A stretch of 64,000 nucleotides of DNA from Promerops cafer (taxonomy: Eukaryota > Chordata > Aves > Passeriformes > Nectariniidae), in the NCBI GenBank assembly GCA_013398275.1, contig VZSE01001758.1, positions 124,001 through 188,000 of the forward strand. The letters are read 5' to 3'. This document shows positions 10,426 to 20,870 of this stretch, in pieces. Within the stretch, counting starts at the first letter, position 1, and the number at the start of each line of letters is the position of its first letter. The notes under the pieces were generated by a model, which saw only the letters and a list, made by a program, of their open reading frames with translations, did no database searches and was not told the DNA's origin. Made by a program: the position numbers and the translations under genes.

Positions 10426-10861
10426 GGATTTGGGGTCACAGCAACGCCCAACGTGCAGTGGCTGCTTCATTTCCAGCCTGGTGATCTCCCATTCCACCAC
10501 TTCCCCTGGAGTTTTCCTGGGAAATACCACAGAGGAACTGTTGTTGGGACTGGATTCCCTCCCCTCTGTTTGCCTGTGCAGTACTGACACACTAATCCAG
10601 ATGTCTCCCTACTGGAGTTCTTCTCTCTCCTGGTCTTGTCTGTCCTGAGTTCCTCAGTGCTGCAATCCCAGCAGCTCCTTCCCAGTGTAACTGGGAATCC
10701 TGGGGTGATCTCACTGGTGGTATCACTGCAGGGCAGTGGAGTTTCCTGCCTGGGTCAGGGTCTCTGCTCAGCTTGTGCTTGGTTTGGTACAAGATCTCAT
10801 TTTGTGCTTTTTAATGGGGTGGAAAAAATCCCTCCTGTGAATGTTTGAGATGACAGAAGCT

Positions 10862-10955
10862 GCACTTTTGCCAGGGCTGGACTGGTACCACCTGCACTGA
10901 TACCAGGGCTGGACTGGTACCACCTGCACTGATACCAGGACTTTACTGGTACCAG
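10862..10955 (+). repeat. Short tandem repeat, 37-bp unit, about 2.5 copies
   Basis: Units of the form GGGCTGGACTGGTACCACC then TGCACTGATACCA are repeated; the third is partial and diverged (GGACTTTACTGGTACCAG). It lies in the DOCK5 3'UTR. Confidence 0.85.
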
Positions 10956-13900
10956 CTCCATAAACAGCTTGTGGCCTGTTTATTTATCATCAATATTGAT
11001 GAAGACTTTGCTTTCTCTTCCAGGAAATAATTTTGTTTCTTCATTCTGTCATTTTGCTTCTGATTATCTTGTAGAAGTTGGGAAGAGCCACTAAAACCCT
11101 GCTGAGGGTGTTGCTCACAGCAGGAAATGCAATTGTTGTTGGGCTGGAGGCTTGCAGGCCATTATTGTGCTCCCCTGACTGAAATGGGTTTCTGACCTTA
11201 CTGAAAAACCAAAGTTTGTTAAACCTAATGAAAAGTTTCCTCAGCAAAGGCTTTTTCAGGGAAAACCAAACCAAACAAACCCAACCCAACAAAAACCACC
11301 CCCATGAGGGTTTTGTTCAGACTGAAGCTGTCATTTTCTTTTGTTCTTCCTGATTCTTTTGACATCAGTGTGACTGCAGGAGCTGCTGTGCTGCCTTCCC
11401 TGCTCTGTAAGCAGATTGCCCTCATCCCAGAGTCATCCCAGATTCCATCACCTCCAGCTTGGAGCTGCTCTGGAGGTGGCACTGCAGTCACATCCCATCC
11501 ATCCCCAGCCTGATTGCTGCATGCACTTCCAGCTGTCTCCGGGCTGCTGCTTCTCAGGGGAAATCTTGGGAATCTTCCTGGACACCCTGGCCAGGTTTCA
11601 CCCCTCTCTGGGGCATTGTAGGACGTGTCAGCTCCTTGTCGTGTTCTTGGATACAGACACTGCTTGACTTGAAAACCACTGGGTTTTCTTGTCCTTTCAT
11701 TTTCTGTCCACTCTCCCTCCTGTTGTAACCACTGCCTTCCTGCTGTGCTCACACCATCCCTGGGATCCTCTGAAACTTCGATTCAAAAGCAGCTTTTTGT
11801 CTGGGCTGAGAATTTTGCTTCAGGCAGAACAACAGGATGTGGTCTGAGTTGTCTGAAGTGCATCTTAACAGCACCTATTGTTAATTCAGTGCCTTTCCCC
11901 ACTCTGCATCTGCCTCTGACCTCAGTCCTGGGTGCTTTTCAGAGCAGGTTGGGTTTAGCTCCTTGAGTGAATCAGCAGGAGCAGAGGAGGCTGAGTAGGG
12001 ATCCCAGGAATGGTTTCCCTGGTGTGGGCAAACAGGCTGAGCTGTCAGGTTCGGGTGTTTTGGTTCTAAGTGACTGGAATCCTCTTTTCCAGCCTTTTTG
12101 TTCTGCTTTAACAACCTTAACATATGGAGCTACCTTGTGCATCCAGGTTTTTTCCTGGAGAAGGGAACCACTCCATGCAAAAAACACTCACAAGATGAGG
12201 TCTGACCTCGGGAAGAATTTTTCAGCTGATCTTTAACCAGCTTTTTGCTCTTTTACTCGGGGAGGTTTGGCTCTGGATGCATTTTTTGCAGTTACAGACC
12301 AGGATTTCGAACAGAATCCTTGGCATGTCAGTGGTTAATTATCCCTCCCTCCCCTCCTTCCCTTTCTTGGACAGTGCAGCTGCCAGGGGTGAGAACAGTT
12401 GCCACCTTCAGCCCTGCTCTGCCTTGAAATTGCTCCTCTCACCTTAAAACTCACCTGGGATTGCTGCTCACAAGTTCAGGCTTCCCCTCTCCCTCCCTCT
12501 GCCTGCCCAGTTGGGCACTGGGATGGGCACCCTCTGAACTGGGAGGAGATGAGCAGCTGACACTGAAGAGTTCAGAACAAGTTTTCCCTTCCCAGCACAT
12601 TTTGGGCATTTTCACTGGGAAATTTGCCAGAAAGGGCTCTAAATTTGGTTCTTCTTTTCTTCCTTCTCAGCATTTTTTATGCTCTAGAGTTTGTAAACTT
12701 GTCCCACTCCTCCTCCTTTTGGCAATGTCCCCAAATTGGTGTCCAGTTCTCTTACCTGGCTGATAAAAGTTGGCATCACTGGCTCAGAGGTGCAAGATGG
12801 AATTTCTGTTCTGTGCCCAAATGATTCAGGGCTTTGGGTCAGTTTTAGGGGAAAAATATCATCTAAGTGTCAGATTTTTAAAGCAATTGGGCATTTAAGT
12901 GTGTGAGGAAGAACAGGGCATTTGACTGATTTTAAGTAAGTGGAATTAAGTGCCCACTCTTAGGAGAAATCCCACCAGAACCGTGATTTTGTTAAGTGTT
13001 TGCTCTTTGCTTGGGTACCTGCCTGACTTGAGGTCTGAGGTGTCATTTTCAGAGACACTTTAAGGTGTCTCTACCTTGTTTTTTGAAACGAGAGTCATCT
13101 CTTCAGGTTAATTAGGTGCTTTAGGATATGCCTTTAATGTGTTTTAAACTGAAGGGTTTAAAATGGAAATAGGACAGTCCATAATGATGATCTCTGCACA
13201 CCACAAATTACAGCAATTTCTGCCCAATTCATGTTTTTGAATAAAATCATAAAGTTAAAACATTCACTCTGCAGAGGAGACAAAACCTAATCCCATTTCA
13301 GAGCCAAGCTGTTCAAAGCTGCTGTGAAATTTCAAGTCTTTGAGGATTACTGTTTTTCTCCTTTGGAGAAATGTGCTCAACACTTGTTTTCTGGAGCTTT
13401 TAATTAAAATTTGTCATGCTGTGATAAATTCCTTTAAAAATGTGACAGGCTCTAATCCACATCAGGGGCAGAGGGGAACAGGCAGTTTTGCCTTTCAGTG
13501 GATTATTGGATTTGGAAAGGACACAGATGCCAGGGAGAGCAGCTCTGTGATCAGCAGTGGCACAGAACTCCAGGATGGATGTGCAGAGGTTTTTTGAGAA
13601 CCTTCATCCCATAAACTCCCTGCTCCCAGCCCAGTGTTTGCTCCAGACTCACACAGAGTTGAACTTGTAGCGACAACACCCCAGATTTTCCTCTCCTTAT
13701 TTATTTTTATCATTGTAAATGGAAATAATAACTTTAAATCTGTAATTTAGCTATTTTTTTATATAGTGAAAACATTCCTGACCTGCTTCTGCTACCTTAT
13801 TTTGATTATTTTTATTTTAATTAAAAACTTGACCTTATTTTTACTGTTGCAGACCAAATCCTGTGGTGGACCAGGGTAAGCTTTTCCAAAGACCACAGCA

Positions 13901-14512
13901 GGGAGGAAAAATAAACAAATAATGTGATTTTTATGGCTGTTCAAAAGCATGAGGTTCACCTGATTCTTCTTTCTGAACATTAAAGCACTTTTAGGACAGT
14001 TTGGGCACTACAGGGGTTACTCAAAGGAGGTTCACACCTTAACCTGTTTTTCAGGTCCATGTGGTGCTGCTTGGTATTTTTAGGCAGAGGTGGAAGCACC
14101 TCAGCAGCTCCAAAGTTCACCCCAGTGTACATTGATTACTTTTTGTCACTGTGGTATTACAAAGGTTTAATCACTCTAAACCCTGGGACATGTTTGTTGT
14201 GAATTCAGGAGTATTTGGGTGTTGTGGAAGGAGTTTTTGTGTGGTCTGGGATCCTGGACTGGTGGTTTCATTGCAAACCCACTTTTGCAGACTGCAAATA
14301 TGATGTTTGGGGGTTTTTCAGTCCTTTGCAACGGAATCAGTAAAACATACAGCTTTAAAGTGACTCTGAAGAGAGCAGGAGCTTTGGGAAGGGACTGCAG
14401 CTCTCTGGGTAAATGCACATGATTCACTAAATCTGTAAAGCAAGGTGTACAAATTTTCATGGGGTTTTTTAAAATGTAATGACTGTTGTAAAGTTTGTAA
14501 ATACATTTTTAA

Positions 14513-14518
14513 AATAAA
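14513..14518 (+). terminator. DOCK5: Probable DOCK5 polyadenylation signal
   Basis: AATAAA sits in an A/T-rich context and is followed by TGTAGTTTTTATGAC. It is the last plus-strand signal before the convergent GNRH1 gene. Confidence 0.6.
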
Positions 14519-14874
14519 TGTAGTTTTTATGACTGAACCAAGAGAAAAAGAGCCGTAAAGTAAAAGTCCTTCTTCCGTGGACAGGGCAGTTAATTCCAAA
14601 AGTAAGTTTATTTTTTTATCGACGTTTCCTTGCTGTTTTAACCAAGAGGAGTGAGATGAGGCCATGGATTTGTCTGGACACATGAAACAAAAGTTGTCAC
14701 ACCCAAATTGTCCCTGCATAACTCAAAACAGACCCTGCTCTGCTGCTTCCACTCTGGACTGGGGTGTGTTCTCTTTTACATAAATCAAATAATCTACACA
14801 ATTTTCCACTGTTTTAATGCAATTCAGCATATTTATTCACATATTGATCCAAGCAAAGACCATTTGAGGAGGAA

Positions 14875-14880
14875 TTTATT
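14875..14880 (-). terminator. GNRH1: Probable GNRH1 polyadenylation signal
   Basis: The plus-strand TTTATT reads AATAAA on the minus strand, about 60 bp after the stop. A second one lies at 14832-14837. Both fit the short GNRH1 3'UTR known in other vertebrates. Confidence 0.55.
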
Positions 14881-14938
14881 TTAACACAGTTTTGAAACCT
14901 CACTCTGGCTCTGTGGCTCTATTTCGCTTTGTAAATTT

Positions 14939-14980
14939 TTAAATCTTCTTTCTTCTGCCTTCTCTGTCCACCAGCCCCTC
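14939..14980 (-). CDS. GNRH1: GNRH1 exon 4: end of GAP and stop
   Basis: Fourteen codons, EGLVDREGRRKKI then TAA, follow the acceptor GTGTGGTTACAG. It is short, but its phase, basic end (RRKKI, chicken-like) and position support it. It is the least conserved exon. Confidence 0.85.
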   Translation of the reverse strand, partial: EGLVDREGRRKKI

Positions 14981-17900
14981 CTGTAACCACACACAAAATT
15001 CTGGGTTTATAGAGCAGAAATTACTTTGAGGATGGAATTTTCAGGTGCTAAAAATACCACAGCGTTGAAGCCGTGGGGCGATTTGGATGGAGATGAACTG
15101 GGTGGACATCTGGGGGTTTGTTCCCTGAAGTGCCTCAGTGAGGGGGAATTTTGTGCTCCCTCCCACCTTCCCCAGGAAATGATGATAATTGGAGTTTTTC
15201 CATGGGGTGGAACATTTCCAGCCACTCCCCTTTCTTTCCCTGTTTAATATTCCTGTAGCAACTCCAGGGATGTGTTAGGTTGGAAAAGCTGGGTGTGGAA
15301 AAAACTTCATTTGTTTTCAGTGTTATTAAGCAGCAAGAAAGGAGAAGCTCCTGAGCAAACCTCAGGATCTGGTGGGGTTTGGTCCTTTCAGCTCCACAAA
15401 GGCCAAGTTTCCCTCAGTGAGCCAGAAAGGACTCATTTCAAATATCCTGGTAATTATTCTGGTGTGTTTTCCTGCCTAACATCATCTCTTGCAGTAAAAA
15501 AAAAATGCTTAAATATAGTAAATTACTGCTGCTGGCTCTTCACTGTGCAGGCAGTGCTGCTGGAAGTCATGGGCCATGACTCCAATACATGCTCAGTACA
15601 AATAGGATTAAAGATTAGCTAAAATCATATTTATTTAGGTAGTTTCTGCATGAAAATCCAGTGGAATTCAGGCCCTGCATTACCGTTCCTGATTTTATGA
15701 GCCTTTTCCAGGCCTGGCTCCTCCATGAGCCTGGAGAGGCTTTCAAGCACTCAGAGCTTTGGGGTTTGGCTTCAAATTTGAAGTCGAGATTGAGCTTTTG
15801 GGATGGCCCAGGGACACTTCCCAGGAAATGGTGGCCATCTGGACCCATCAAGGTGTTGCTGGGTTAATGAAAAGCGCATTTTTGCCTGAGAAGGCTCATG
15901 TGTGTCAGTGAACTCAGATGTGAGGTCTGTGCTGTCGCTGCTGTGCAGCAGCAAATGGAAATGCATTTCCCAGCCTGGGGACCCTGGGAGCAGCAGCTTC
16001 CATCTGGCTGCGTCCTGCAGCAGCAGGGACAGCCCCGGGACAGCAGCAGGGACAGCGCTGGGGCAGCAGCAGGGACAGCCCCGGGACAGCAGCAGGGACA
16101 GCAGCAGGGACAGCGCNTGAGCCAGAAAGGACTCATTTCAAATATCCTGGTAATTATTCTGGTGTGTTTTCCTGCCTAACATCATCTCTTGCAGTAAAAA
16201 AAAAATGCTTAAATATAGTAAATTACTGCTGCTGGCTCTTCACTGTGCAGGCAGTGCTGCTGGAAGTCATGGGCCATGACTCCAATACATGCTCAGTACA
16301 AATAGGATTAAAGATTAGCTAAAATCATATTTATTTAGGTAGTTTCTGCATGAAAATCCAGTGGAATTCAGGCCCTGCATTACCGTTCCTGATTTTATGA
16401 GCCTTTTCCAGGCCTGGCTCCTCCATGAGCCTGGAGAGGCTTTCAAGCACTCAGAGCTTTGGGGTTTGGCTTCAAATTTGAAGTCGAGATTGAGCTTTTG
16501 GGATGGCCCAGGGACACTTCCCAGGAAATGGTGGCCATCTGGACCCATCAAGGTGTTGCTGGGTTAATGAAAAGCGCATTTTTGCCTGAGAAGGCTCATG
16601 TGTGTCAGTGAACTCAGATGTGAGGTCTGTGCTGTCGCTGCTGTGCAGCAGCAAATGGAAATGCATTTCCCAGCCTGGGGACCCTGGGAGCAGCAGCTTC
16701 CATCCGGCTGCGTCCTGCAGCAGCAGGGACAGCCCCGGGCCAGCAGCAGGGACAGCAGCAGGGACAGCGCCGGGACAGCAGCAGGGACAGCCCCGGGCAG
16801 CAGCCGGGGCTGCTGTGGCTTCGTAGGGAGCCAGGGAGGGCTGGGCTTCGTCTGGGTTAATTCAGGCGGGAAGCGCCACTGCTACAAGGGGAGCTTTGGA
16901 ATGATGGATCCCTGTCCTGAGTGTCCAGGGAGGAATTTGGGAGCGGTGTAGCTGACAGTGAGGGACCTCTGCAGGTAATTTTGGTCCAGTGGGAGGTATC
17001 CCTGCCCATGGGACATGGTGGATTTTAGGTCCTTTCCAACGCAAACCATCCTGGGATTCCATAATAAGGGCAGAGCCAGTATTTCCTCACGTGAGCTAAA
17101 CTTTACTCCCTCTTCCTCCTCCACCACGTTTTTTTCCCTCCCATCAGGTATCTTCTTTAAATGTTCCCATAGTGATGACAGAGAACCACATTACTCACCA
17201 TGGCTTCCTTCAGATCTCTGATCCTGGAATTCTGGTATGAGCCTGGGCACTCACTCTGCTGCACCTCCTCTAATTTTTCCATTTCATTTGCAATCTGGAT
17301 TGGAAAAGTGACATGAGGAAATGATACAACCTTCAGGAAGGGAGAAGGGAGATTTTTCTGCCAAAAGCAGCTCTATCCCAGTTACAGATGGAGGTGAAAC
17401 TGTTCCACTACACAACTGAAATTCACCTTTTCCTCACAAACCCCATGATGCTGAAATGAGGAGGAACTAGACATGAAGTATTGATTGGAAAAGAGGGGAA
17501 AACCACCAGTGGACAGAACCTTCCACATGTGCTTTAATTGCTGAGCATCCACCACGTGCAAATTGCCAAAATTTTAAGGGAAGTGGAGGAATTGTCATAA
17601 AATAATCCATCTGAATTTTGGAATTTAGGGAGAGGATGAAATCAGATTTAACCTGGACCTCAGAGCTCCATCTATCCCTTGGAGCTGGCTGCTCAAATTA
17701 TTCCACAGTGCTTCAGTGAAAGTTCAAAGAGATTTTATACACAGTGATTATGAAAATAGAGATATATTTTTTCCATACAATAGTTTTACTTCTGCCAGCT
17801 ACAGTGTGCTGTTCTTTGTGCCAGGCTGACAAATGTCACATCACCCCTTATTTTCCAAATCCTACTTCAAACAATATGTTTATCTCCATATCTGGGGGTG

Positions 17901-18141
17901 TTTGGGGGACAGACACAGGGACAGGTGTAGAGGGAAGCCTTTGTCACCATTTTGGCTGCACTTTTTGCAGGCCAGGGTTGTTTCCCAGCCCAGGACCCAC
18001 CTCCTGGAATGGTCCCAGCAGGACCTGGGCGCTCCTCTTGCCCCCTGGCTGGAGGCCGTAGGACCAGTGCTGAGCCAGGCACAGCCCCACGGACAGCACA
18101 CACAGCAGGACACTGGCCACGATCCTCCTGGACTTCTCCAT
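14939..18141 (-). CDS. GNRH1: GNRH1, prepro-gonadotropin-releasing hormone I (chicken type), complete
   Basis: This gene encodes the secreted hypothalamic decapeptide that drives LH and FSH release. Three coding exons on the minus strand (18141-18001, 17294-17199, 14980-14939) join in phase 0 to give a 92-residue precursor, the length I recall for chicken. Residues 1-23 are a signal peptide (MEKSRRIV, then a Val/Leu/Cys core ending in LCLA). Residues 24-33 are QHWSYGLQPG, with Gln-8 as in chicken GnRH-I. Residues 34-36 are GKR, the amidation glycine and dibasic cleavage site. Residues 37-92 are the GnRH-associated peptide (SAQVLLGPFQE, IANEMEKLEEVQQSECPGSY, ending in GRRKKI). The GAP is diverged from chicken near its start but keeps FQE, IANEME and ECPGSYQ. 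A noncoding first exon with TATA box is likely at about 18,683-18,730. Its last intron contains a gap and a probable false duplication. Confidence 0.96.
15418..16116 (+). repeat. About 700-bp direct duplication, copy A (GNRH1 intron 3)
   Basis: It matches 16118-16816 at an offset of exactly 700 bp. I saw one substitution (T16004/C16704) over the first 600 bp. The copies diverge only inside the CAGCAGGGACAG minisatellite. Copy A ends at the unknown base 16117, so an assembly artefact is likely. Confidence 0.9.
16018..16116 (+). repeat. CAGCAGGGACAG minisatellite
   Basis: A GC-rich variable array of CAGCAGGGACAG units is interspersed with CCCCGGGA and CGCTGGGG. A second, differently ordered version is at 16,718-16,805. 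It abuts the assembly gap. Confidence 0.88.
16117..16117. other. Assembly gap (single N)
   Basis: One unknown base separates the two copies of the 700-bp duplication. It lies in GNRH1 intron 3, so the coding sequence is not affected. Confidence 0.95.
16118..16816 (+). repeat. About 700-bp direct duplication, copy B (GNRH1 intron 3)
   Basis: This is the partner of 15418-16116 and begins directly after the single N. Read-through into unique sequence (16,817 onward) occurs only from this copy. Confidence 0.9.
16960..17065 (+). mobile_element. CR1 retroposon short 3' fragment
   Basis: The copy contains 'GGGAGGTATCCCTGCCCATG' and 'TTTTAGGTCCTTTCCAACG', and ends CCTGGGATTCCATAA. It lies in GNRH1 intron 3. 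Confidence 0.75.
17199..17294 (-). CDS. GNRH1: GNRH1 exon 3: central GnRH-associated peptide
   Basis: This exon has 32 codons in phase 0. It begins IANEMEKLEEVQQ, contains the conserved ECPGSYQ and ends RDLKEAM. The acceptor is CCAATCCAG and the donor ATG|GTGAGT. Confidence 0.95.
17697..17803 (+). repeat. 107-bp direct repeat, copy 1 (GNRH1 intron 2)
   Basis: It is identical to 20871-20977 except for C/T at 17706. The shared block starts ATTATTCCA and ends CTGCCAGCTACA. The flanks are unrelated. Confidence 0.95.
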
Positions 18142-18142
18142 C
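18001..18142 (-). CDS. GNRH1: GNRH1 exon 2: signal peptide, decapeptide, GKR, start of GAP
   Basis: The acceptor (TCTCCCAG) leaves one untranslated G before the ATG at 18141-18139. The 47 codons end in TTCCAGGAG and the donor is GTGGGT. Ending after FQE matches the intron position in mammalian GNRH1. Confidence 0.97.
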
Positions 18143-18235
18143 CTGGGAGAGACAAAAAAGCACCTGTCTGGTCATAAAGGCATTGCAGCTCCATTTGTAC
18201 CTTGGAGAGGGATGGAAATGAGGCATTTCTGGGTC

Positions 18236-18405
18236 ACAGAATCATGGAATGTGCTGAGCCAGAAGGGACTCACAAGAATCATGGAATTCCAGCTCCTGGC
18301 TCTGCACAGACACCCCAAAAATCCCACCCTGTGCCTGCTCCAGTTCTGACCTGCACCTCCTGGGCCGGAGCCCCAGCTGGATTTGCAGCCTCTCAAAGTG
18401 TGGAT
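18236..18405 (-). mobile_element. CR1-like retroposon fragment, antisense
   Basis: It begins CACAGAATCATGGAATGTGC, the reverse complement of a CR1 3' terminus, followed by AGCCAGAAGGGACTCACAAG. It lies in GNRH1 intron 1. Confidence 0.75.
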
Positions 18406-18590
18406 TAGCTCACATGAAAGAGACTGGACATCTGAAAAACTTGGATGAAGATCTAAATTAGGATTTCTGAGTTCCAGGCATGTGTGGTCCTCAAAGGCTG
18501 CATTCCCTGGTGGTGTTTGGTAGATGTGCTCAGCTGGTTTCTGCTGTGATGTCCCTGCTCCTTAAAAACTGCCCTTTGCAGTCTCTTCTA

Positions 18591-18617
18591 ATTTTTTTTT
18601 TTTTTTTTTTTTTTTTA
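18591..18617 (+). repeat. Poly-T tract in GNRH1 intron 1
   Basis: A run of more than 20 T ends in AATAGGAG. On the gene's strand it is poly-A. No duplicated flanks suggesting a processed insert were evident. Confidence 0.85.
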
Positions 18618-18682
18618 ATAGGAGCTTCTGTAAGCACTGGATAAATAAAAAGGGAGTGTGGGATGTTGTTCCAGCACATTAC

Positions 18683-18730
18683 CTGCTGCCTGAGAGAGGA
18701 ACTCCAGTTCTTCTCCTCTGGAAAATGTCT
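18683..18730 (-). other. GNRH1: Probable GNRH1 noncoding exon 1
   Basis: Downstream of the TATA box on the minus strand, a stretch of about 48 bp ends CTCTCAGGCAG|GTAATG, a good donor. GNRH1 of other vertebrates also begins with a short noncoding exon. The transcription start is estimated from TATA spacing only. Confidence 0.65.
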
Positions 18731-18750
18731 GTAAATGTGCTCTCACCTCA

Positions 18751-18759
18751 CTTTTTATA
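18751..18759 (-). promoter_or_regulatory. GNRH1: GNRH1 TATA box
   Basis: TATAAAAAG on the minus strand lies about 30 bp before the inferred start and about 610 bp upstream of the ATG. Further upstream on the same strand are CCAATTATGG (about 18,875-18,884) and GCATTTAATT (18901-18910), AT-rich sites of the kind bound by homeodomain and POU factors in known GNRH1 promoters. Factor assignment is inference. Confidence 0.7.
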
Positions 18760-19104
18760 CCCAAGAACCCCAGTGCCACCCCTTTCCCAGCAGGAGATTT
18801 TTTTCTACTTCTCCCTCCCAGGCTGCAATTTTGGTGTTGCTGTTACAGTGACTGTCATGCAGCACAAGTAAAGCCCATAATTGGAACACCTCGGTGCAGC
18901 AATTAAATGCAGCTCTTTTCTCTAAAAGCCATAAAAGTAACAGCCTTGCTTTTAAGAGGTTGTAAATCCCACACTGGGATCCAGCTGATCCTCTGGGAAA
19001 TACAGGAGCGTTTCTGTCAGTGAGTTCTGGTTCCTTTAGTAAAAGTTCTTGGGTGAGTCTGAATTTGTTGAGGGTGTGAAATGGGTGAGGAATTGAGCTC
19101 AGTC

Positions 19105-19285
19105 TTTAAGAATCCTGGAATGTTTTGGCTTGGAAAAGATCTTAAATTCATCTATTTCCCCTCCTGCCATTCCCTATCCCAGGGTGCTCCAAGCCCTATC
19201 CAACCTCACCTTGGACACTTCCAGGGATGGAGAATCCATGATCCAGGCAACACCTCATGCCCATCTTCATTTATATCAGGCATGA
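19105..19285 (-). mobile_element. CR1 retroposon fragment, antisense
   Basis: It begins AATCCTGGAATGTTTTGGCT and contains 'TATCCCAGGGTGCTCCAAGC' and 'CTTGGACACTTCCAGGGATG'. It lies just upstream of the GNRH1 promoter. Confidence 0.8.
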
Positions 19286-19496
19286 AGAAAACAACCCTTC
19301 AGTGCTCAAACAGGAGCCTGTGGCTGCACAAGTGCCCAGAGGAGTTTGAAAACCTCCTCCTTAATATTTAAATTCAGGTGCTTTGGTATTTGCTGTATAA
19401 AATGCCAGGTGGGAATAAACTGGATGAGTCGATGATTGTAAATGTACTTTGTTGGCACATTGGAGTCTCTGGTGTGAACAGGATCCTCAAATCCTT

Positions 19497-19806
19497 TTTT
19501 AGAAGGGCCTGGAGTGACAGGGACAATGGGGAATGGGTTTAAACTGGCAATAGAGAAGGTTTAGGTCAGGAAGAAATATATAATCTGGGTTTATATTAGG
19601 ACGAATGCCTTCCCTGTGAGGCTGGGGAGGGGCTGGGATGGAATTCCCAGAGCAGCTGTGGCTGCCCCTGGATCCCTGGAAGTGTCCCAGGCCAGGTTGG
19701 ACAGGGCTTGGAGCAGCCTGGGACAGTGGAAGGTCATTCCATTGGAATTTATGGAAATGATCCTTAAAGCCTCTTCCAACCCAAACCATTCCATGATTCC
19801 CTATTT
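19497..19806 (+). mobile_element. CR1 retroposon 3' fragment
   Basis: It contains 'GGGCTGGGATGGAATTCCCA' and 'CTGGATCCCTGGAAGTGTCC', and ends CCAAACCATTCCATGATTCC. It lies between KCTD9 and GNRH1. Confidence 0.87.
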
Positions 19807-20424
19807 TTCAATCTTGAGAGTTTGTGCAGTGCAGGTTTATAAAGATTTATTTGCATGCAGGAGTTCAATTCAGTTATTTTGACTGCAGAAATTTTATTTT
19901 TCCCCATCTAGCAGCTCCTCTGCCTTGCTGTGCACTGTTGTGCCACCTGAATGTCTCATGTTCCCTGTTCTTCAAACAGCCTCTGTTCCAGCTCCCATGA
20001 CCTCTTGGAGCTTTACCGGATTAAAGTAATTTAATAAGTAAATAATTCAGGGAGGATTTGGTGACTCTTAGCAGAGTCATTCTTCCTGCCTCAGTGCTCC
20101 TCCCACTCCCGGCAGGGGCAGCCAGCACCGAGCTCCAGCTCGACTGATCAAGCTGTGAAAACAGTTGGGTTCAGAGGGAGAAATGTTCCTGCTTCTCTGG
20201 CAGGGCACGTGGATTCACCCAGGGATTTTCCTGTTTGGAGCCTCCTTCCTTCCCTGATGAGCCTTGCAAAAATGAGGGTTATTGAAAGGTAAAAGCAGAG
20301 TTGTTTTAAAGAGAGCTTTGCTCAATAATTGCACATCATTAACCACCACTTACCCTGGGTCTGATAAGTCTGCCCTCAACAGCTTTGAGCAACTTCTTCT
20401 CCACAGCTTTCTGGTGCATCCACA
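19807..20424. other. KCTD9-GNRH1 intergenic, nothing recognised
   Basis: No coding frame or repeat family was recognised here. The region is within the possible 5' regulatory zone of GNRH1, about 1.1-1.7 kb upstream of its TATA box. Confidence 0.5.
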
Positions 20425-20486
20425 GGAATTGGACTTTTATGATCCTTGGGTCCCTTCCAGCTCAGGATATTCCATGATTCTCTGAC
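20425..20486 (+). mobile_element. CR1 retroposon terminal scrap
   Basis: Only the last 60 bp or so are present, ending TTCCATGATTCTCTGACT. Confidence 0.6.
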
Positions 20487-20748
20487 TATTCTGCCTCCAA
20501 CTATTGTTTTAAGCAAATATGGAGGGTGGGGACAAAAAGGCTGCAAAGTCTTGGGGAGGAATGACAAACCAAAAACAATTCCATGCAAATTCTCCCAATT
20601 AACAGATCATAACCCCCACAAGCACAGTTGTTTTTCCAGCAGGTATTTTATGCTTAAAACCAAAAAATTATTGTTCTTCTCACACCAGCCAGGTAAGATT
20701 TGGGGTTTTTATTAAAATGAAGACAAGCCACTTTTTTCTTTAACACTT

Positions 20749-20754
20749 TTTATT
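20749..20754 (-). terminator. KCTD9: Probable KCTD9 polyadenylation signal
   Basis: AATAAA on the minus strand is followed by AAGTGTTAAAG, a suitable cleavage context. It gives a 3'UTR of about 1.9 kb (22674 to about 20,730). Confidence 0.6.
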
Positions 20755-20870
20755 AATGCAACTTAAATTAGCTGGAACCTGCAAGTTCTGCACAGGGCTC
20801 TTCACACAGCTCTGTCCTGGCAAAAGAGGTACCTAAAATCCAGCTGTGAATGATGGTGCCACATGCTGTG

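Larger units (their letters stand above)
10426..14540 (+). other. DOCK5: DOCK5 3'UTR (inferred extent)
   Basis: The sequence after the DOCK5 stop has no convincing coding frame. AATAAA signals lie at 13240-13245, 13910-13915 and 14513-14518. The last is followed by a T-rich stretch and is my preferred end, giving a UTR of about 4.1 kb, similar to the long UTR I recall for mammalian DOCK5. Which signal is used cannot be told from sequence. Confidence 0.6.

Noticed and set aside
16018..16116. CAGCAG-rich tract considered as a polyglutamine-coding exon
   Set aside because: It lies inside GNRH1 intron 3, has no splice context, and is an interrupted minisatellite beside an assembly gap.
18591..18617. 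Poly-T tract as the tail of a processed pseudogene
   Set aside because: No flanking target-site duplication or gene-like sequence was recognised next to it.
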